Source: Yersinia alsatica (GTDB lineage: Bacteria; Pseudomonadota; Gammaproteobacteria; Enterobacterales; Enterobacteriaceae). Taken from it: a stretch of 64,000 nucleotides of DNA. The stretch spans positions 299,072 to 363,071 of the forward strand of contig NZ_CABHWW010000028.1 of NCBI RefSeq assembly GCF_902170305.1, written 5' to 3'. Shown here one piece after another: positions 1-9,994 of this stretch. A program made the position numbers and the translations under genes. The notes under the pieces were generated by a model. It saw nothing but the letters and a program-made list of their open reading frames with translations. It was not told the origin of the DNA and did not search any database. Each line of letters opens with the position of its first letter. Positions within the stretch are counted from its first letter, which is position 1.

Positions 1-194
1 TTTACAGTCAAACGTATTCTTCATTTAAACGTGTTTTACCCTGTTGGGTAATGAATAGCTGGGTGATAAACCGCTCGAGAGTCGCGCTTTTTAGCGTAAT
101 ATTCTGCCAATTTGGCATTCGCGCGGGTTGTCCTTGCTGGTTGTAGCTGCGATAGTGGCTGACTTTATCGTCAGTATCGCAATAGAGGCGAATT

Positions 195-2174
195 ATGTCT
201 GATGATAACTTGATTGACCGTCCGTCAGCTGCGGGCGCACATATTTCTTTACGCTCCATGCAGGAGGTTGCCATGAATGATCGTAATGCCAGCAAGATGC
301 TGAGCACGTATAACGTCGCCTACTGGGGTGGCAACTATTATGACGTCAATGAACTGGGTCATATCAGTGTCTGCCCAGATCCCGATGTTCGTGAGGCTCG
401 TGTTGATTTGGCTCAACTGGTCAAAAGAATGCAGCTTGAGCAGGGGCAACGCTTGCCTGCACTATTCTGTTTCCCACAAATCTTACAGCATCGCCTGCGC
501 TCAATTAATGGTGCGTTTAAACGTGCGCGTGAGTCGTTTGGTTATGAAGGCGATTACTTTTTGGTTTACCCAATTAAAGTAAACCAACATCGTCGGGTTA
601 TTGAATCTCTGGTTAATTCCGGCGAGCCTTTAGGGCTGGAAGCGGGTTCTAAAGCGGAAATGATGGCCGTTCTGGCGCATGCCGGTATGACCCGCTCAGT
701 TATCGTCTGTAATGGTTATAAAGACCGTGAATATATCCGTCTGGCATTGATCGGCGAAAAACTGGGCCATAAGGTTTATCTGGTTATCGAAAAGATGTCA
801 GAAATCAAAATGGTACTGGAAGAAGCCGAGCGCCTGAATGTCGTGCCACGCTTGGGTGTTCGTGCACGTCTGGCATCACAGGGTTCTGGCAAATGGCAGG
901 CCAGCGGCGGTGAAAAATCCAAATTTGGCTTGTCCGCGACTCAAGTATTGCAGTTGGTGGATATGCTGCGCGAAGCCAACAGTCTGGAAAGCCTGCAATT
1001 ATTGCACTTCCATTTAGGTTCTCAGCTTTCCAACATCCGTGATATCTCCACCGGCGTGCGCGAATCCGCCCGTTTTTATGTGGAGCTACACAAACTGGGT
1101 GTCAATATTCAGTGCTTCGATGTGGGTGGCGGTTTAGGCGTAGATTACGAAGGGACGCGCTCTCAATCAGATTGCTCAGTTAACTATGGCCTGAATGAAT
1201 ATGCCAACAACGTTATCTGGGGTATCGGGGATGCTTGTAATGAACACGGTTTACCGCATCCAACCGTCATTACCGAGTCGGGCCGCGCCGTTACCGCACA
1301 CCACACTGTGCTGGTTTCCAATGTTATCGGCGTAGAACGCAATGAGTTCAACGAGCCACAACCACCGGCTGCTGATGCGCCGCGCGCACTGGAAAGCCTG
1401 TGGGATACCTGGCTGGAAATGCAAGAGCCAGAAAATCGCCGCTCACTGCGCGAATGGCTGCACGATAGCCAGATGGACTTGCACGATGTCCATACTCAGT
1501 ACGCTCATGGCATGTTGGAACTGACTCAACGCGCTTGGGCTGAAGAGCTATACCTGAGTATCTGCAATGAGATCCAAAAGCAGCTAGATCCGAGCAACCG
1601 AGCACACCGGCCAATCATTGATGAGCTGCAAGAACGTATGGCTGATAAGCTGTATGTCAATTTCTCGCTGTTCCAGTCAATGCCGGATGCATGGGGTATC
1701 GACCAGCTTTTCCCGGTCTTGCCACTGGAAGGGCTAGATAAGCCACCAGAGCGTCGCGCCGTCTTGCTGGACATCACTTGTGATTCCGATGGCACCATTG
1801 ACCATTATATTGATGGTGATGGGGTAGCAACCACCATGCCAATGCCGCCGTATGATGCAGAGAATCCGCCGCTGTTGGGCTTCTTTATGGTTGGGGCTTA
1901 TCAGGAAATCTTGGGCAACATGCACAACCTGTTTGGCGATACCGCCGCTGTCGATGTGTATGTTTTCCCTGATGGTACGGTTGAATTTGAACAGACTGAC
2001 GAAGGCGATACCGTCGCGGATATGCTGGAATATGTTCAGTTGAACCCAGAAAAATTACTGAAACAGTTCCACGATCAAGTGAAAGAAACCGATCTGGATA
2101 CCGAGCTCCAGGCTCAGTTTATGGAAGAGTTTGAGTCTGGTTTGTACGGTTATACTTATCTTGAAGATGAGTAA
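195..2174 (+). CDS. speA: Biosynthetic arginine decarboxylase SpeA
   Basis: Decarboxylates arginine to agmatine, the first step of the arginine route to putrescine; PLP and Mg2+ dependent. The 659 residues match the enterobacterial SpeA length (about 658) and are collinear with it from the first residue. The PLP lysine is K128 in YPIKVNQHR, followed by an alanine-racemase-like barrel and a C-terminal beta domain. A second in-frame ATG at 273 has a strong AGGAGG (262-267) five bases upstream and would give a 633-residue form; the upstream ATG is kept because the N-terminus is conserved in the family. The 194 bases before the gene hold no convincing gene. speB does not follow, unlike E. coli. 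Confidence 0.97.
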   Translation: MSDDNLIDRPSAAGAHISLRSMQEVAMNDRNASKMLSTYNVAYWGGNYYDVNELGHISVCPDPDVREARVDLAQLVKRMQLEQGQRLPALFCFPQILQHRLRSINGAFKRARESFGYEGDYFLVYPIKVNQHRRVIESLVNSGEPLGLEAGSKAEMMAVLAHAGMTRSVIVCNGYKDREYIRLALIGEKLGHKVYLVIEKMSEIKMVLEEAERLNVVPRLGVRARLASQGSGKWQASGGEKSKFGLSATQVLQLVDMLREANSLESLQLLHFHLGSQLSNIRDISTGVRESARFYVELHKLGVNIQCFDVGGGLGVDYEGTRSQSDCSVNYGLNEYANNVIWGIGDACNEHGLPHPTVITESGRAVTAHHTVLVSNVIGVERNEFNEPQPPAADAPRALESLWDTWLEMQEPENRRSLREWLHDSQMDLHDVHTQYAHGMLELTQRAWAEELYLSICNEIQKQLDPSNRAHRPIIDELQERMADKLYVNFSLFQSMPDAWGIDQLFPVLPLEGLDKPPERRAVLLDITCDSDGTIDHYIDGDGVATTMPMPPYDAENPPLLGFFMVGAYQEILGNMHNLFGDTAAVDVYVFPDGTVEFEQTDEGDTVADMLEYVQLNPEKLLKQFHDQVKETDLDTELQAQFMEEFESGLYGYTYLEDE

Positions 2175-2188
2175 ATAAATGATCTCAA

Positions 2189-2214
2189 TGTGGGTATCAA
2201 TCTGGATACCCACA
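2189..2214 (+). terminator. Hairpin after speA
   Basis: A perfect 10-bp stem (TGTGGGTATC, loop AATCTG, then GATACCCACA) begins 14 bases after the speA stop. The U-tract is poor (TCTTATT), so this is a likely but not classical intrinsic terminator. A second small perfect hairpin, TGACGAA-TCAT-TTCGTCA, lies at 2263-2280 in the otherwise featureless spacer before the next gene. Confidence 0.6.
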
Positions 2215-2452
2215 TCTTATTCAATTCTCTCTCTTTTCCCCCTGATAATCGCCCATTCTTGATGACGAATCATTTCGTCAGGCATTGCTATATGCGCTAT
2301 CCATGCAATGTTCCAATCCATCACAGCATGACCCGGCACTATTATGTGGGGTACTTATCCAGTGCCAGGTAGGATGAGAAAAATAGATTCTTATTGCTTA
2401 CCTATTAGTCAGCTATCTTTAATCAATATGATATGTCTGCGGAGGTTTAAGT

Positions 2453-2767
2453 ATGGGATGGGTCAGCGTATGCAAAGCATCGTACGTTAAACCAGACTCG
2501 CCTTTTTCGGCGAGTGTCGGGGATAAACGTATTGGCGTTTATGTTATTAATGGTGAGTATTTCGCGATGGACGATGTTTGCCCTCATGCCAACGCATTAC
2601 TTAGCCCGGGTTTTTTTGATGAAGGCACCATTGAATGCTTATTACACGGTGCCGTATTTGATGTGAAAACTGGCAAATGTTTGCGGGAGCCAGGGGATCG
2701 CGATTTACAAACGTACCAGGTACGAGTGGATGCCGGACAGATCCAGATTGATCTCAGTGAAAGCTAG
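2453..2767 (+). CDS. Orphan Rieske [2Fe-2S] ferredoxin-like protein
   Basis: A 104-residue protein consisting almost entirely of one Rieske domain. The cluster ligands are visible as C43-x-H45 (CPHA) and C62-x-x-H65 (CLLHGA), the spacing used by small Rieske ferredoxins of BphF/NirD type. No signal peptide or membrane segment is present, so it should be cytosolic. The start follows a good RBS (GGAGG, then TTTAAGT, then ATG). Rieske ferredoxins normally feed electrons to an oxygenase or reductase, but no such partner is encoded nearby. It sits between speA and loiP, where E. coli K-12 carries speB. Function unassigned. Confidence 0.85.
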   Translation: MGWVSVCKASYVKPDSPFSASVGDKRIGVYVINGEYFAMDDVCPHANALLSPGFFDEGTIECLLHGAVFDVKTGKCLREPGDRDLQTYQVRVDAGQIQIDLSES

Positions 2768-2828
2768 GGGGGCTCGAAGGTAAAAATGCCTGCGTTGAGC
2801 AGGCAGAGTGAATTTATGCTGATTCAGG

Positions 2829-3581
2829 TTACTGGCCGCTGGCAATACGCTGGCGGATATGATCCGCGCGGGCCTGTGAGGACGGGTGATCATCAAACAT
2901 GCTGCTGGTGCGGCCTGCTTCCATGGTTGCCAGTTTTTCAAAACTGGTGACTAACCCTTGCGGATCAATTCCCTGTTTTTTCAGCAGATCGAATGAGTAG
3001 TCATCGGCTTCGCTTTCTTGTTTCTGAGAGAATTGCGCGTTAACCAGTTTCTCGCCAATGTCAGCCAACTGAGACTGAGAGAGTTGGCCAGCAATGCCAC
3101 CGGCGGAGGCGGCCGCAGTGCGCAGGGCGGTAGTACCATAAGCCACTTGCATCGCTTTGCGGGTATGCCCTAATGCTACATGGCCCATCTCATGGCCGAG
3201 TACCGCCTCCACTTCATTGTCGGTCATCATATCCATTAGGCCGCTATATACACGGATACAGCCATTTGCCATCGCCCAGGCATTAACCTCTTTAGTGATG
3301 TAAACCTTATAGTTGGCTGGCGTGCCATTGATATTGTCACCTAATGCGGCTGAGATTTTTGCTAGGCGTTTGCCGTAGGCACTATCAGCCGAAGCTATCT
3401 GGGCCTTCTGATCCATTTCTGCACAAGATTTTTCACTGAGATTTTTTACATCAGCATCACTCAGGGTTGCCGCCTGAAATGCTTGGGCACCGGACTGCAT
3501 TAAGCCATCGGTATTCATATTCTGGCAGCCGCCAAGCAGCGCCGTAAGGCTCAGTGCAATCATTGAGGTACGAATTTTCAT
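2829..3581 (-). CDS. loiP: LoiP family M48 metalloprotease, outer-membrane lipoprotein
   Basis: A 250-residue M48 peptidase. The N-terminus is a lipoprotein signal with lipobox LLGGC and lipidated C19. The zinc motif HEMGH spans residues 130-134, and the third ligand lies in the ESEADDYSFDLL segment downstream. E. coli LoiP (YggG) is a low-osmolarity-inducible lipoprotein that cleaves between Phe residues and works with BepA in outer-membrane quality control. The position next to tktA matches E. coli. The gene is convergent with the Rieske gene, 61 bases apart. Confidence 0.93.
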   Translation of the reverse strand: MKIRTSMIALSLTALLGGCQNMNTDGLMQSGAQAFQAATLSDADVKNLSEKSCAEMDQKAQIASADSAYGKRLAKISAALGDNINGTPANYKVYITKEVNAWAMANGCIRVYSGLMDMMTDNEVEAVLGHEMGHVALGHTRKAMQVAYGTTALRTAAASAGGIAGQLSQSQLADIGEKLVNAQFSQKQESEADDYSFDLLKKQGIDPQGLVTSFEKLATMEAGRTSSMFDDHPSSQARADHIRQRIASGQ

Positions 3582-4054
3582 AACACTTTCTTCCTGTGGT
3601 TATGCCATTTTTATCATTGGATGGGGCAGTTCTATAAGTGAGGACAACGTATTAACTGTGGTTATCTATTCATGCTTCTCGGCCTATAACCATTTTCACA
3701 TTCTCACCATCTATTGCATTAATAGCTGTTGAAACGACGGCGGTTGTTCTACTCTGTCGGCAATAGGTCTTGCCCAAAAATGTTGTTGCAAAGTATGGTT
3801 TGTACTGGTCTGTTTGCAAAAACGAGCACTTCCAGCCATCGAGCGTTTAACATGCTCATTGTGTGGCTAAAAACGTTGCGAGGTTAACGCGCCTTGGGCG
3901 TTACAGCTATAGCTTTATTCTGAAAATCAGCAGATTCCATTGGCCATTAATATGGAAGTTATAGCTCATTTGGTTTTAGTGATTGCCGTTTCAATGCTGA
4001 GTCTGAGAAAATGGTAAACTTGAACGCTTTTTTTAATCCGACCTGGAGTAAAAC
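3582..4054. promoter_or_regulatory. Divergent loiP/tktA intergenic region
   Basis: 473 bases without a gene. The region must hold the promoters of both divergent genes. An RBS-like GACCTGGAG precedes the tktA ATG. No confident repeat, RNA gene or named operator was recognised. Confidence 0.5.
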
Positions 4055-6049
4055 ATGTCCTCTCGTAAAGAGCTTGCCAACGCGATCCGCGCACTAAGCA
4101 TGGACGCAGTGCAAAAAGCGAATTCCGGCCACCCCGGCGCCCCTATGGGTATGGCAGATATTGCCGAAGTTCTGTGGCGTGATTACCTGAACCATAATCC
4201 AACCAATCCACACTGGGCTGATCGCGACCGTTTCGTCTTGTCGAATGGTCACGGCTCCATGTTGATCTATAGCTTGCTGCACCTCACTGGCTATGATCTG
4301 CCAATGGAAGAACTGAAAAACTTCCGCCAACTGCATTCTAAAACGCCAGGTCACCCTGAATATGGCTATACCGCGGGCGTAGAAACCACCACTGGCCCAC
4401 TGGGTCAGGGCATCGCCAATGCGGTGGGTTTTGCTATTGCAGAACGTACACTGGCCGCGCAGTTTAACCGCTCAGGCCATGATATTGTCGATCACCACAC
4501 CTATGCCTTTATGGGTGACGGCTGCATGATGGAAGGGATCTCGCACGAGGTTTGTTCTCTGGCGGGTACCATGAAGCTGGGCAAACTGACCGCTTTCTAT
4601 GATGACAACGGTATCTCCATCGACGGTCATGTTGAAGGCTGGTTCACTGATGATACTGCTGCCCGTTTCGAAGCTTACGGCTGGCATGTTGTTCGTGGTG
4701 TTGATGGTCATAACGCTGATTCCATCAAAGCGGCTATCGAAGAAGCCCACAAAGTTACCGACAAACCATCACTGCTGATGTGCAAAACCATTATCGGTTT
4801 TGGTTCACCGAAGAAAGCCGGTACCCATGACTCCCACGGCGCACCATTAGGTGCTGATGAAGTTGCTGCAACCCGTGAAGCATTGGGCTGGAAATACCCG
4901 GCATTTGAAATCCCACAGGATATTTATGCTGCATGGGATGCCAAAGAAGCGGGCAAAGCTAAAGAAGCGGCCTGGAACGAGAAGTTCGCTGCTTATGCTA
5001 AAGCGTATCCAGAACTGGCTGCTGAATTCAAGCGTCGTGTAAGTGGTGAACTGCCAGCTAACTGGGCGACTGAATCCAAGAAATTTATCGAAGAGTTGCA
5101 AGCAAACCCTGCCAAGATTGCTAGCCGTAAAGCATCACAAAATGCACTGGAAGCTTTCGGTAAGGTCTTGCCTGAATTCCTCGGCGGTTCTGCTGACCTG
5201 GCACCAAGTAACCTGACTATCTGGTCTGGCTCTAAATCACTGAGCGATGATCTGGCGGGTAACTATATTCACTACGGTGTCCGTGAGTTTGGTATGTCTG
5301 CCATCATGAATGGTATCGCGCTGCACGGCGGTTTCATTCCTTACGGCGCAACCTTCCTGATGTTTGTGGAATATGCCCGTAACGCAGTACGTATGGCTGC
5401 GCTGATGAAAATCCGCAGCATCTTTGTTTACACCCATGACTCTATCGGTCTGGGCGAAGATGGCCCAACCCATCAGCCAGTTGAGCAGATGGCAAGCTTG
5501 CGTGTCACACCAAACATGAGCACTTGGCGTCCATGTGACCAGGTTGAGTCTGCGGTAGCATGGCAGTACGCCTTGGAACGTAAAGATGGCCCAAGCGCGC
5601 TGATCTTCTCCCGTCAGAACCTGGCACAACAGCCACGTACAGCTGAGCAGTTAGCGAACATTTCTAAAGGCGCTTACGTGCTGAAAGATTGTGCGGGTCA
5701 GCCAGAATTGATCTTTATTGCTACTGGCTCTGAAGTTGAACTGGCGGTTGCTGCTGCCGATCAACTGACTGCTGCTGGTCGTAAAGTGCGTGTTGTCTCT
5801 ATGCCATCCACCGATGCATTCGACAAACAAGACGCGGCTTACCGTGAATCTGTATTGCCATCAGCGGTTAGCGCTCGCGTTGCTGTTGAAGCGGGTATTG
5901 CTGATTACTGGTACAAATATGTTGGCCTGAATGGCGCAGTTGTGGGTATGACCACCTTCGGTGAGTCTGCTCCAGCGGAATTGCTGTTCAAAGAGTTCGG
6001 TTTCACCGTCGAAAATGTGGTGGCGAAAGCTCAGGCGTTGTTGAAATAA
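4055..6049 (+). CDS. tktA: Transketolase
   Basis: Thiamine-diphosphate enzyme that moves two-carbon units between sugar phosphates in the non-oxidative pentose phosphate pathway. The 664 residues compare with 663 in E. coli TktA. The TPP-binding GDG motif is at 154-156 (GDGCMMEG) and ends in the YDDN segment. Conserved active-site regions GHPGAP (near 25) and the pyrimidine-domain [14 protein letters not shown] are intact. Codon use looks highly optimised. A strong terminator follows about 90 bases after the stop, so the gene is probably monocistronic. E. coli has a second paralogue (tktB), but the locus supports tktA. Confidence 0.97.
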   Translation: MSSRKELANAIRALSMDAVQKANSGHPGAPMGMADIAEVLWRDYLNHNPTNPHWADRDRFVLSNGHGSMLIYSLLHLTGYDLPMEELKNFRQLHSKTPGHPEYGYTAGVETTTGPLGQGIANAVGFAIAERTLAAQFNRSGHDIVDHHTYAFMGDGCMMEGISHEVCSLAGTMKLGKLTAFYDDNGISIDGHVEGWFTDDTAARFEAYGWHVVRGVDGHNADSIKAAIEEAHKVTDKPSLLMCKTIIGFGSPKKAGTHDSHGAPLGADEVAATREALGWKYPAFEIPQDIYAAWDAKEAGKAKEAAWNEKFAAYAKAYPELAAEFKRRVSGELPANWATESKKFIEELQANPAKIASRKASQNALEAFGKVLPEFLGGSADLAPSNLTIWSGSKSLSDDLAGNYIHYGVREFGMSAIMNGIALHGGFIPYGATFLMFVEYARNAVRMAALMKIRSIFVYTHDSIGLGEDGPTHQPVEQMASLRVTPNMSTWRPCDQVESAVAWQYALERKDGPSALIFSRQNLAQQPRTAEQLANISKGAYVLKDCAGQPELIFIATGSEVELAVAAADQLTAAGRKVRVVSMPSTDAFDKQDAAYRESVLPSAVSARVAVEAGIADYWYKYVGLNGAVVGMTTFGESAPAELLFKEFGFTVENVVAKAQALLK

Positions 6050-6140
6050 GCCGCAACGCGACCAACACCTGCTGTAGCTTTAAGTAAGAAGCTATAGTCG
6101 GGTGTAAATGGTGATGATAATCCCGGTAATACACCTGTTA

Positions 6141-6167
6141 AAAGACTGCTTCGGCAGTCTTTTTTTT
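6141..6167 (+). terminator. Intrinsic terminator of tktA
   Basis: AAAGACTGC, UUCG tetraloop, GCAGTCTTT, then a run of T: a 9-bp perfect stem with a U-tract, the textbook form. Confidence 0.95.
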
Positions 6168-6239
6168 CACCAATTGATGGATGAATTGTGCCCTTTATCA
6201 GGCAGATATTCCTTTTATGATTAGTTTGGTTTATTCTGG

Positions 6240-6253
6240 CTGAAGCGTTTCAG
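6240..6253. promoter_or_regulatory. Cra (FruR) operator upstream of epd
   Basis: CTGAAGCGTTTCAG is a near-perfect palindrome fitting the Cra consensus (GCTGAAnCGnTTCA). It lies about 150 bases before the epd start. Cra and CRP control of the epd-pgk-fba cluster is established in E. coli. The 13-mer TATTCTGGCTGAA that overlaps its left arm occurs again at 6305-6317, giving a second half-site nearer the gene. The rest of the 350-base tktA-epd spacer shows no gene. Confidence 0.7.
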
Positions 6254-6399
6254 TCATAATTCAGTTTCCATTTCAGCTCATTTCGCTGAGGAAAAAGCCG
6301 GGAGTATTCTGGCTGAATTGTGATAAGACGATTAACATCTTAGGGTGCGCTGAAGTACGCTATGGGGTTGCATGATAATAACCAGAAACAGGGAGTAGC

Positions 6400-7416
6400 A
6401 TGACAATCCGTATAGCGATAAATGGCTTTGGCCGTATTGGTCGTAGCGTTTTACGCGCATTGTATGAATCAGGTCGCCGGGCAGAAATTTCAGTGGTTGC
6501 TATTAATGAGTTGGCTAATGCAGAAGGGATGGCCCATCTGTTGAAGTATGACTCCAGCCATGGGCGGTTTGCTTGGGATGTTCGTCAGGAATGTGACAAA
6601 TTATACGTCGGGGACGATATTATCCGGCTGATACATCAGCCAGAAGTTGAGCAGTTACCCTGGGGTGAGTTAGGAATTGATGTTGTTCTGGATTGTAGCG
6701 GTGTGTATGGCAGCCGTGCAGATGGCGAGGCGCATTTAACCTCCGGTGCCAAAAAGGTACTGTTTGCCCATCCCGGTGGTCATGATTTGGATGCTACGGT
6801 GGTTTATGGTGTTAATCATCAGGATTTACAGGCAGAGCATCGAATTGTTTCCAACGCTTCCTGTACCACGAACTGTATTATTCCTATTATTCAGTTGTTG
6901 GATGTGGCTTATGGCATTGAATCCGGCACTGTTACCACTATTCATTCATCAATGAATGACCAGCCGGTTATTGATGCTTATCATCAGGATTTACGTCGTA
7001 CCCGAGCAGCAAGTCAGTCAATTATCCCGGTTGATACCAAACTGGCAGCAGGGATTACCCGTATTTTTCCGAAGTTTTGCGACAGGTTCGAAGCTATCTC
7101 GGTGCGGGTGCCTACAATCAATGTCACGGCGATCGATTTAAGTGTCAGCGTGACAAGCCCAGTTGGCGTGGCTGAGGTTAACCAGCTTTTGCAAAAGGCA
7201 GCAAGAGGTTCATTTCGTGGTATAGTTGACTATACGGAATTACCATTGGTGTCGACGGATTTTAACCATGATCCGCACAGTGCTATTGTCGATTGTACTC
7301 AGACAAGGGTCAGTGGGCAGCACCTGATTAAGACGTTGGTATGGTGCGATAACGAATGGGGTTTCGCCAATAGAATGTTGGATACGACATTGGCGATGGC
7401 CAGAAGTGGTTTCTAG
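6400..7416 (+). CDS. epd: D-erythrose-4-phosphate dehydrogenase
   Basis: NAD-dependent oxidation of erythrose-4-phosphate to 4-phosphoerythronate, the first step of de novo pyridoxal phosphate synthesis. The 338 residues are GAPDH-like: Rossmann start [14 protein letters not shown], catalytic C155 in SNASCTTNC, and C-terminal [14 protein letters not shown]. Assignment to Epd over GapA rests on the pgk-fbaA neighbourhood and overall sequence. RBS GGGAG precedes the ATG. It begins the epd-pgk-fbaA cluster, with a Cra site upstream. Confidence 0.95.
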   Translation: MTIRIAINGFGRIGRSVLRALYESGRRAEISVVAINELANAEGMAHLLKYDSSHGRFAWDVRQECDKLYVGDDIIRLIHQPEVEQLPWGELGIDVVLDCSGVYGSRADGEAHLTSGAKKVLFAHPGGHDLDATVVYGVNHQDLQAEHRIVSNASCTTNCIIPIIQLLDVAYGIESGTVTTIHSSMNDQPVIDAYHQDLRRTRAASQSIIPVDTKLAAGITRIFPKFCDRFEAISVRVPTINVTAIDLSVSVTSPVGVAEVNQLLQKAARGSFRGIVDYTELPLVSTDFNHDPHSAIVDCTQTRVSGQHLIKTLVWCDNEWGFANRMLDTTLAMARSGF

Positions 7417-7518
7417 TATGGTATGTTAACGTGTTGTTTTTCCGTGATTTATTGCGGTTTCTACAACGTTGATGTGCAGCTTATGCAACTTTAAAGAGAA
7501 TCAACAAGAGGATTCACC

Positions 7519-8682
7519 ATGTCTGTAATTAAGATGACCGATCTGGATCTGGCAGGCCTTCGCGTGCTGATCCGTGCGGACCTCAATGTTCCGGTAAAAG
7601 ATGGCAAAGTGACTTCTGATGCGCGTATCCGTGCATCTCTGCCGACCATTGAGGCGGCACTGAAGCAGGGCGCTAAAGTAATGGTTACCTCTCACCTGGG
7701 TCGCCCGACCGAAGGCGAGTACAACGAAGAGTTCTCCTTGCTGCCAGTGGTTAACTACCTGAAAGACAAATTGTCTGCTCCGGTACGTCTGGCGAAAGAT
7801 TATCTGGACGGCGTTGAGATTGCAGCTGGCGAGTTGGTTGTTCTGGAAAACGTTCGCTTTAACAAAGGCGAAAAGAAAGACGACGAAACTCTGTCCAAGA
7901 AATATGCCGCACTGTGTGATGTGTATGTAATGGATGCTTTTGGTACTGCTCACCGCGCACAAGCTTCTACTCACGGTGTTGGTAAATTTGCGCCTATCGC
8001 CTGTGCTGGCCCGCTGTTATCAGCAGAACTGGAAGCCTTGGGTAAAGCACTGGGTAACCCAGCGCGTCCAATGGTTGCTATCGTTGGTGGTTCTAAAGTT
8101 TCTACCAAACTGACTGTGTTGGGTGCGTTGTCTAAAATTGCAGACCAACTGATTGTTGGTGGCGGTATCGCCAATACCTTCGTTGCCGCTCAAGGCAACA
8201 ATGTGGGTAAATCTCTGTATGAAGCAGACCTGATTCCAGAAGCTAAACGTCTGTTAGAAACTTGCGATATCCCAGTCCCTACCGATGTTCGTGTTGCTAC
8301 CGAGTTCTCTGAAACTGCAGCTGCAACACTGAAACCTGCTAACCAAATCAAAGATAATGAGCAAATTCTGGATCTGGGCGACGAATCTGCGGAACGTCTG
8401 GCTGAGATCTTGAAAAACGCCAAAACCATTCTGTGGAATGGTCCAGTGGGTGTATTCGAGTTCCCTAACTTCCGTAAAGGGACCGAGATTGTGGCTCGCG
8501 CCATCGCAGAGAGCGAAGCATTCTCTATCGCCGGCGGTGGTGACACTCTGGCAGCAATCGACTTGTTCGGCATTGCTGACCAAATCTCTTACATCTCTAC
8601 CGGCGGCGGTGCTTTCCTTGAGTTCGTAGAAGGGAAAAAACTGCCAGCGGTTGTGATGCTGGAAGAGCGCGCTAAGCAGTAA
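7519..8682 (+). CDS. pgk: Phosphoglycerate kinase
   Basis: Transfers phosphate between 1,3-bisphosphoglycerate and ADP in glycolysis. The 387 residues equal the E. coli length. Visible motifs are the substrate-binding RADLNVP near residue 19, SHLGRP near 60, the hinge segment around GGSKVSTK, and the C-terminal nucleotide loop GGGDT. RBS AAGAGGA lies upstream. The 102-base gap after epd holds no terminator, which fits co-transcription. Codon use is strongly biased, as expected for an abundant enzyme. Confidence 0.98.
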   Translation: MSVIKMTDLDLAGLRVLIRADLNVPVKDGKVTSDARIRASLPTIEAALKQGAKVMVTSHLGRPTEGEYNEEFSLLPVVNYLKDKLSAPVRLAKDYLDGVEIAAGELVVLENVRFNKGEKKDDETLSKKYAALCDVYVMDAFGTAHRAQASTHGVGKFAPIACAGPLLSAELEALGKALGNPARPMVAIVGGSKVSTKLTVLGALSKIADQLIVGGGIANTFVAAQGNNVGKSLYEADLIPEAKRLLETCDIPVPTDVRVATEFSETAAATLKPANQIKDNEQILDLGDESAERLAEILKNAKTILWNGPVGVFEFPNFRKGTEIVARAIAESEAFSIAGGGDTLAAIDLFGIADQISYISTGGGAFLEFVEGKKLPAVVMLEERAKQ

Positions 8683-8690
8683 TTTAGATA

Positions 8691-8712
8691 ACGGGGGGCG
8701 AGAGCCGCCCGT
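8691..8712 (+). terminator. Weak hairpin between pgk and fbaA
   Basis: ACGGGGGGC, loop GAGA, GCCGCCCGT, then TTTCGCTTT. The 9-bp stem has one G-G mismatch and a broken U-tract, so it may only attenuate transcription into fbaA. Confidence 0.5.
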
Positions 8713-8825
8713 TTCGCTTTTAGCTCATCGCCTGCGGGCTTTGAGTTGTGCGAAAACCGATTTACATTTAGGGCCTATCCTCCCGGATAGCTGCTATCTT
8801 CAGTCGACGAAACAGGACAACGTAC

Positions 8826-9905
8826 ATGTCTAAAATTTTTGATTTCGTAAAACCAGGTGTCATCACAGGTGATGACGTGCAGAAAGTGTTCGCGGTAGCA
8901 AAAGAAAATAACTTTGCTCTGCCAGCAGTTAACTGTGTCGGCACCGACTCTATCAACGCAGTGCTGGAAACAGCAGCCAAAGTGCGTGCGCCAGTTATCG
9001 TTCAGTTCTCTAACGGTGGTGCAGCATTCATCGCAGGTAAAGGCGTGAAAACTGACGTGCCACAAGGCGCGGCAATTCTGGGCGCTATTTCTGGTGCGCA
9101 CCATGTACATCAGATGGCTGAGCACTATGGTGTTCCCGTTATTCTGCATACCGACCATTGCGCCAAGAAATTGCTGCCATGGTTAGACGGTTTGTTGGAT
9201 GCAGGCGAGAAACATTTTGCTGCCACTGGCAAACCACTGTTCTCTTCTCACATGATCGACCTGTCTGAAGAGTCCCTGGAAGAAAACATCGAAATCTGTA
9301 GCAAGTACCTGACTCGTATGTCAAAACTGGGTATGACGCTGGAAATCGAACTGGGTTGTACTGGTGGTGAAGAAGATGGCGTAGATAACAGCCATATGGA
9401 TGCATCTTCCCTGTATACTCAGCCGCAAGACGTTGATTACGCTTACGAAAAACTGAACGCAATCAGCCCACGTTTCACTATCGCTGCTTCTTTCGGTAAC
9501 GTACATGGTGTTTACAAACCAGGTAATGTGAAACTGACCCCAACTATTCTGCGTGATTCTCAGGATTATGTTTCTAAGAAACACAATCTGCCGCACAACA
9601 GCCTGAACTTCGTGTTCCATGGCGGTTCAGGTTCTACTGCTGCTGAAATCAAAGAAGCAGTAAGCTACGGCGTAGTTAAAATGAATATCGACACCGATAC
9701 CCAGTGGGCAACATGGGAAGGTATTCTGAACTACTACAAGAAGAACGAAGGCTATCTGCAAGGCCAACTGGGTAACCCAGAAGGTGCTGACAAGCCGAAC
9801 AAGAAATACTACGACCCACGTGTGTGGTTGCGTTCTGCCCAGACTAGCATGATTACCCGTCTGGAATTGGCATTCAAAGAACTGAACGCAGTCGACGTAC
9901 TGTAA
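8826..9905 (+). CDS. fbaA: Fructose-bisphosphate aldolase, class II
   Basis: Zinc-dependent cleavage of fructose 1,6-bisphosphate to DHAP and glyceraldehyde 3-phosphate. The 359 residues match E. coli FbaA. Zinc ligands are seen in HTDHCAKK (His near 110), in the Glu-rich segment LEIELGCTGGEEDGVD, and in GNVHGVYKPG and FHGGSGS towards the C-terminus. It follows pgk as in E. coli and ends at a strong terminator. Confidence 0.98.
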   Translation: MSKIFDFVKPGVITGDDVQKVFAVAKENNFALPAVNCVGTDSINAVLETAAKVRAPVIVQFSNGGAAFIAGKGVKTDVPQGAAILGAISGAHHVHQMAEHYGVPVILHTDHCAKKLLPWLDGLLDAGEKHFAATGKPLFSSHMIDLSEESLEENIEICSKYLTRMSKLGMTLEIELGCTGGEEDGVDNSHMDASSLYTQPQDVDYAYEKLNAISPRFTIAASFGNVHGVYKPGNVKLTPTILRDSQDYVSKKHNLPHNSLNFVFHGGSGSTAAEIKEAVSYGVVKMNIDTDTQWATWEGILNYYKKNEGYLQGQLGNPEGADKPNKKYYDPRVWLRSAQTSMITRLELAFKELNAVDVL

Positions 9906-9928
9906 TTCAGCTTAGCTTTGACTGACCT

Positions 9929-9952
9929 AAAAGGCCCTACGGGGCCTTTTTC
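9929..9952 (+). terminator. Intrinsic terminator of fbaA
   Basis: AAAAGGCCC, loop TACG, GGGCCTTTT followed by T residues: a 9-bp stem with a U-tract. The A-rich left arm means it could also end transcripts from the convergent phosphatase gene. Confidence 0.9.
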
Positions 9953-9994
9953 CGTTTTGTCAGTAAATTGAAGATTCTTTATGTTTGCTCGTCT

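Noticed and set aside
8..307. Minus-strand open frame of 99 codons at the left edge, overlapping the speA start
   Set aside because: It runs antisense into a conserved coding region, has no recognisable homology and no convincing RBS. The 194 bases before speA are treated as its promoter region.
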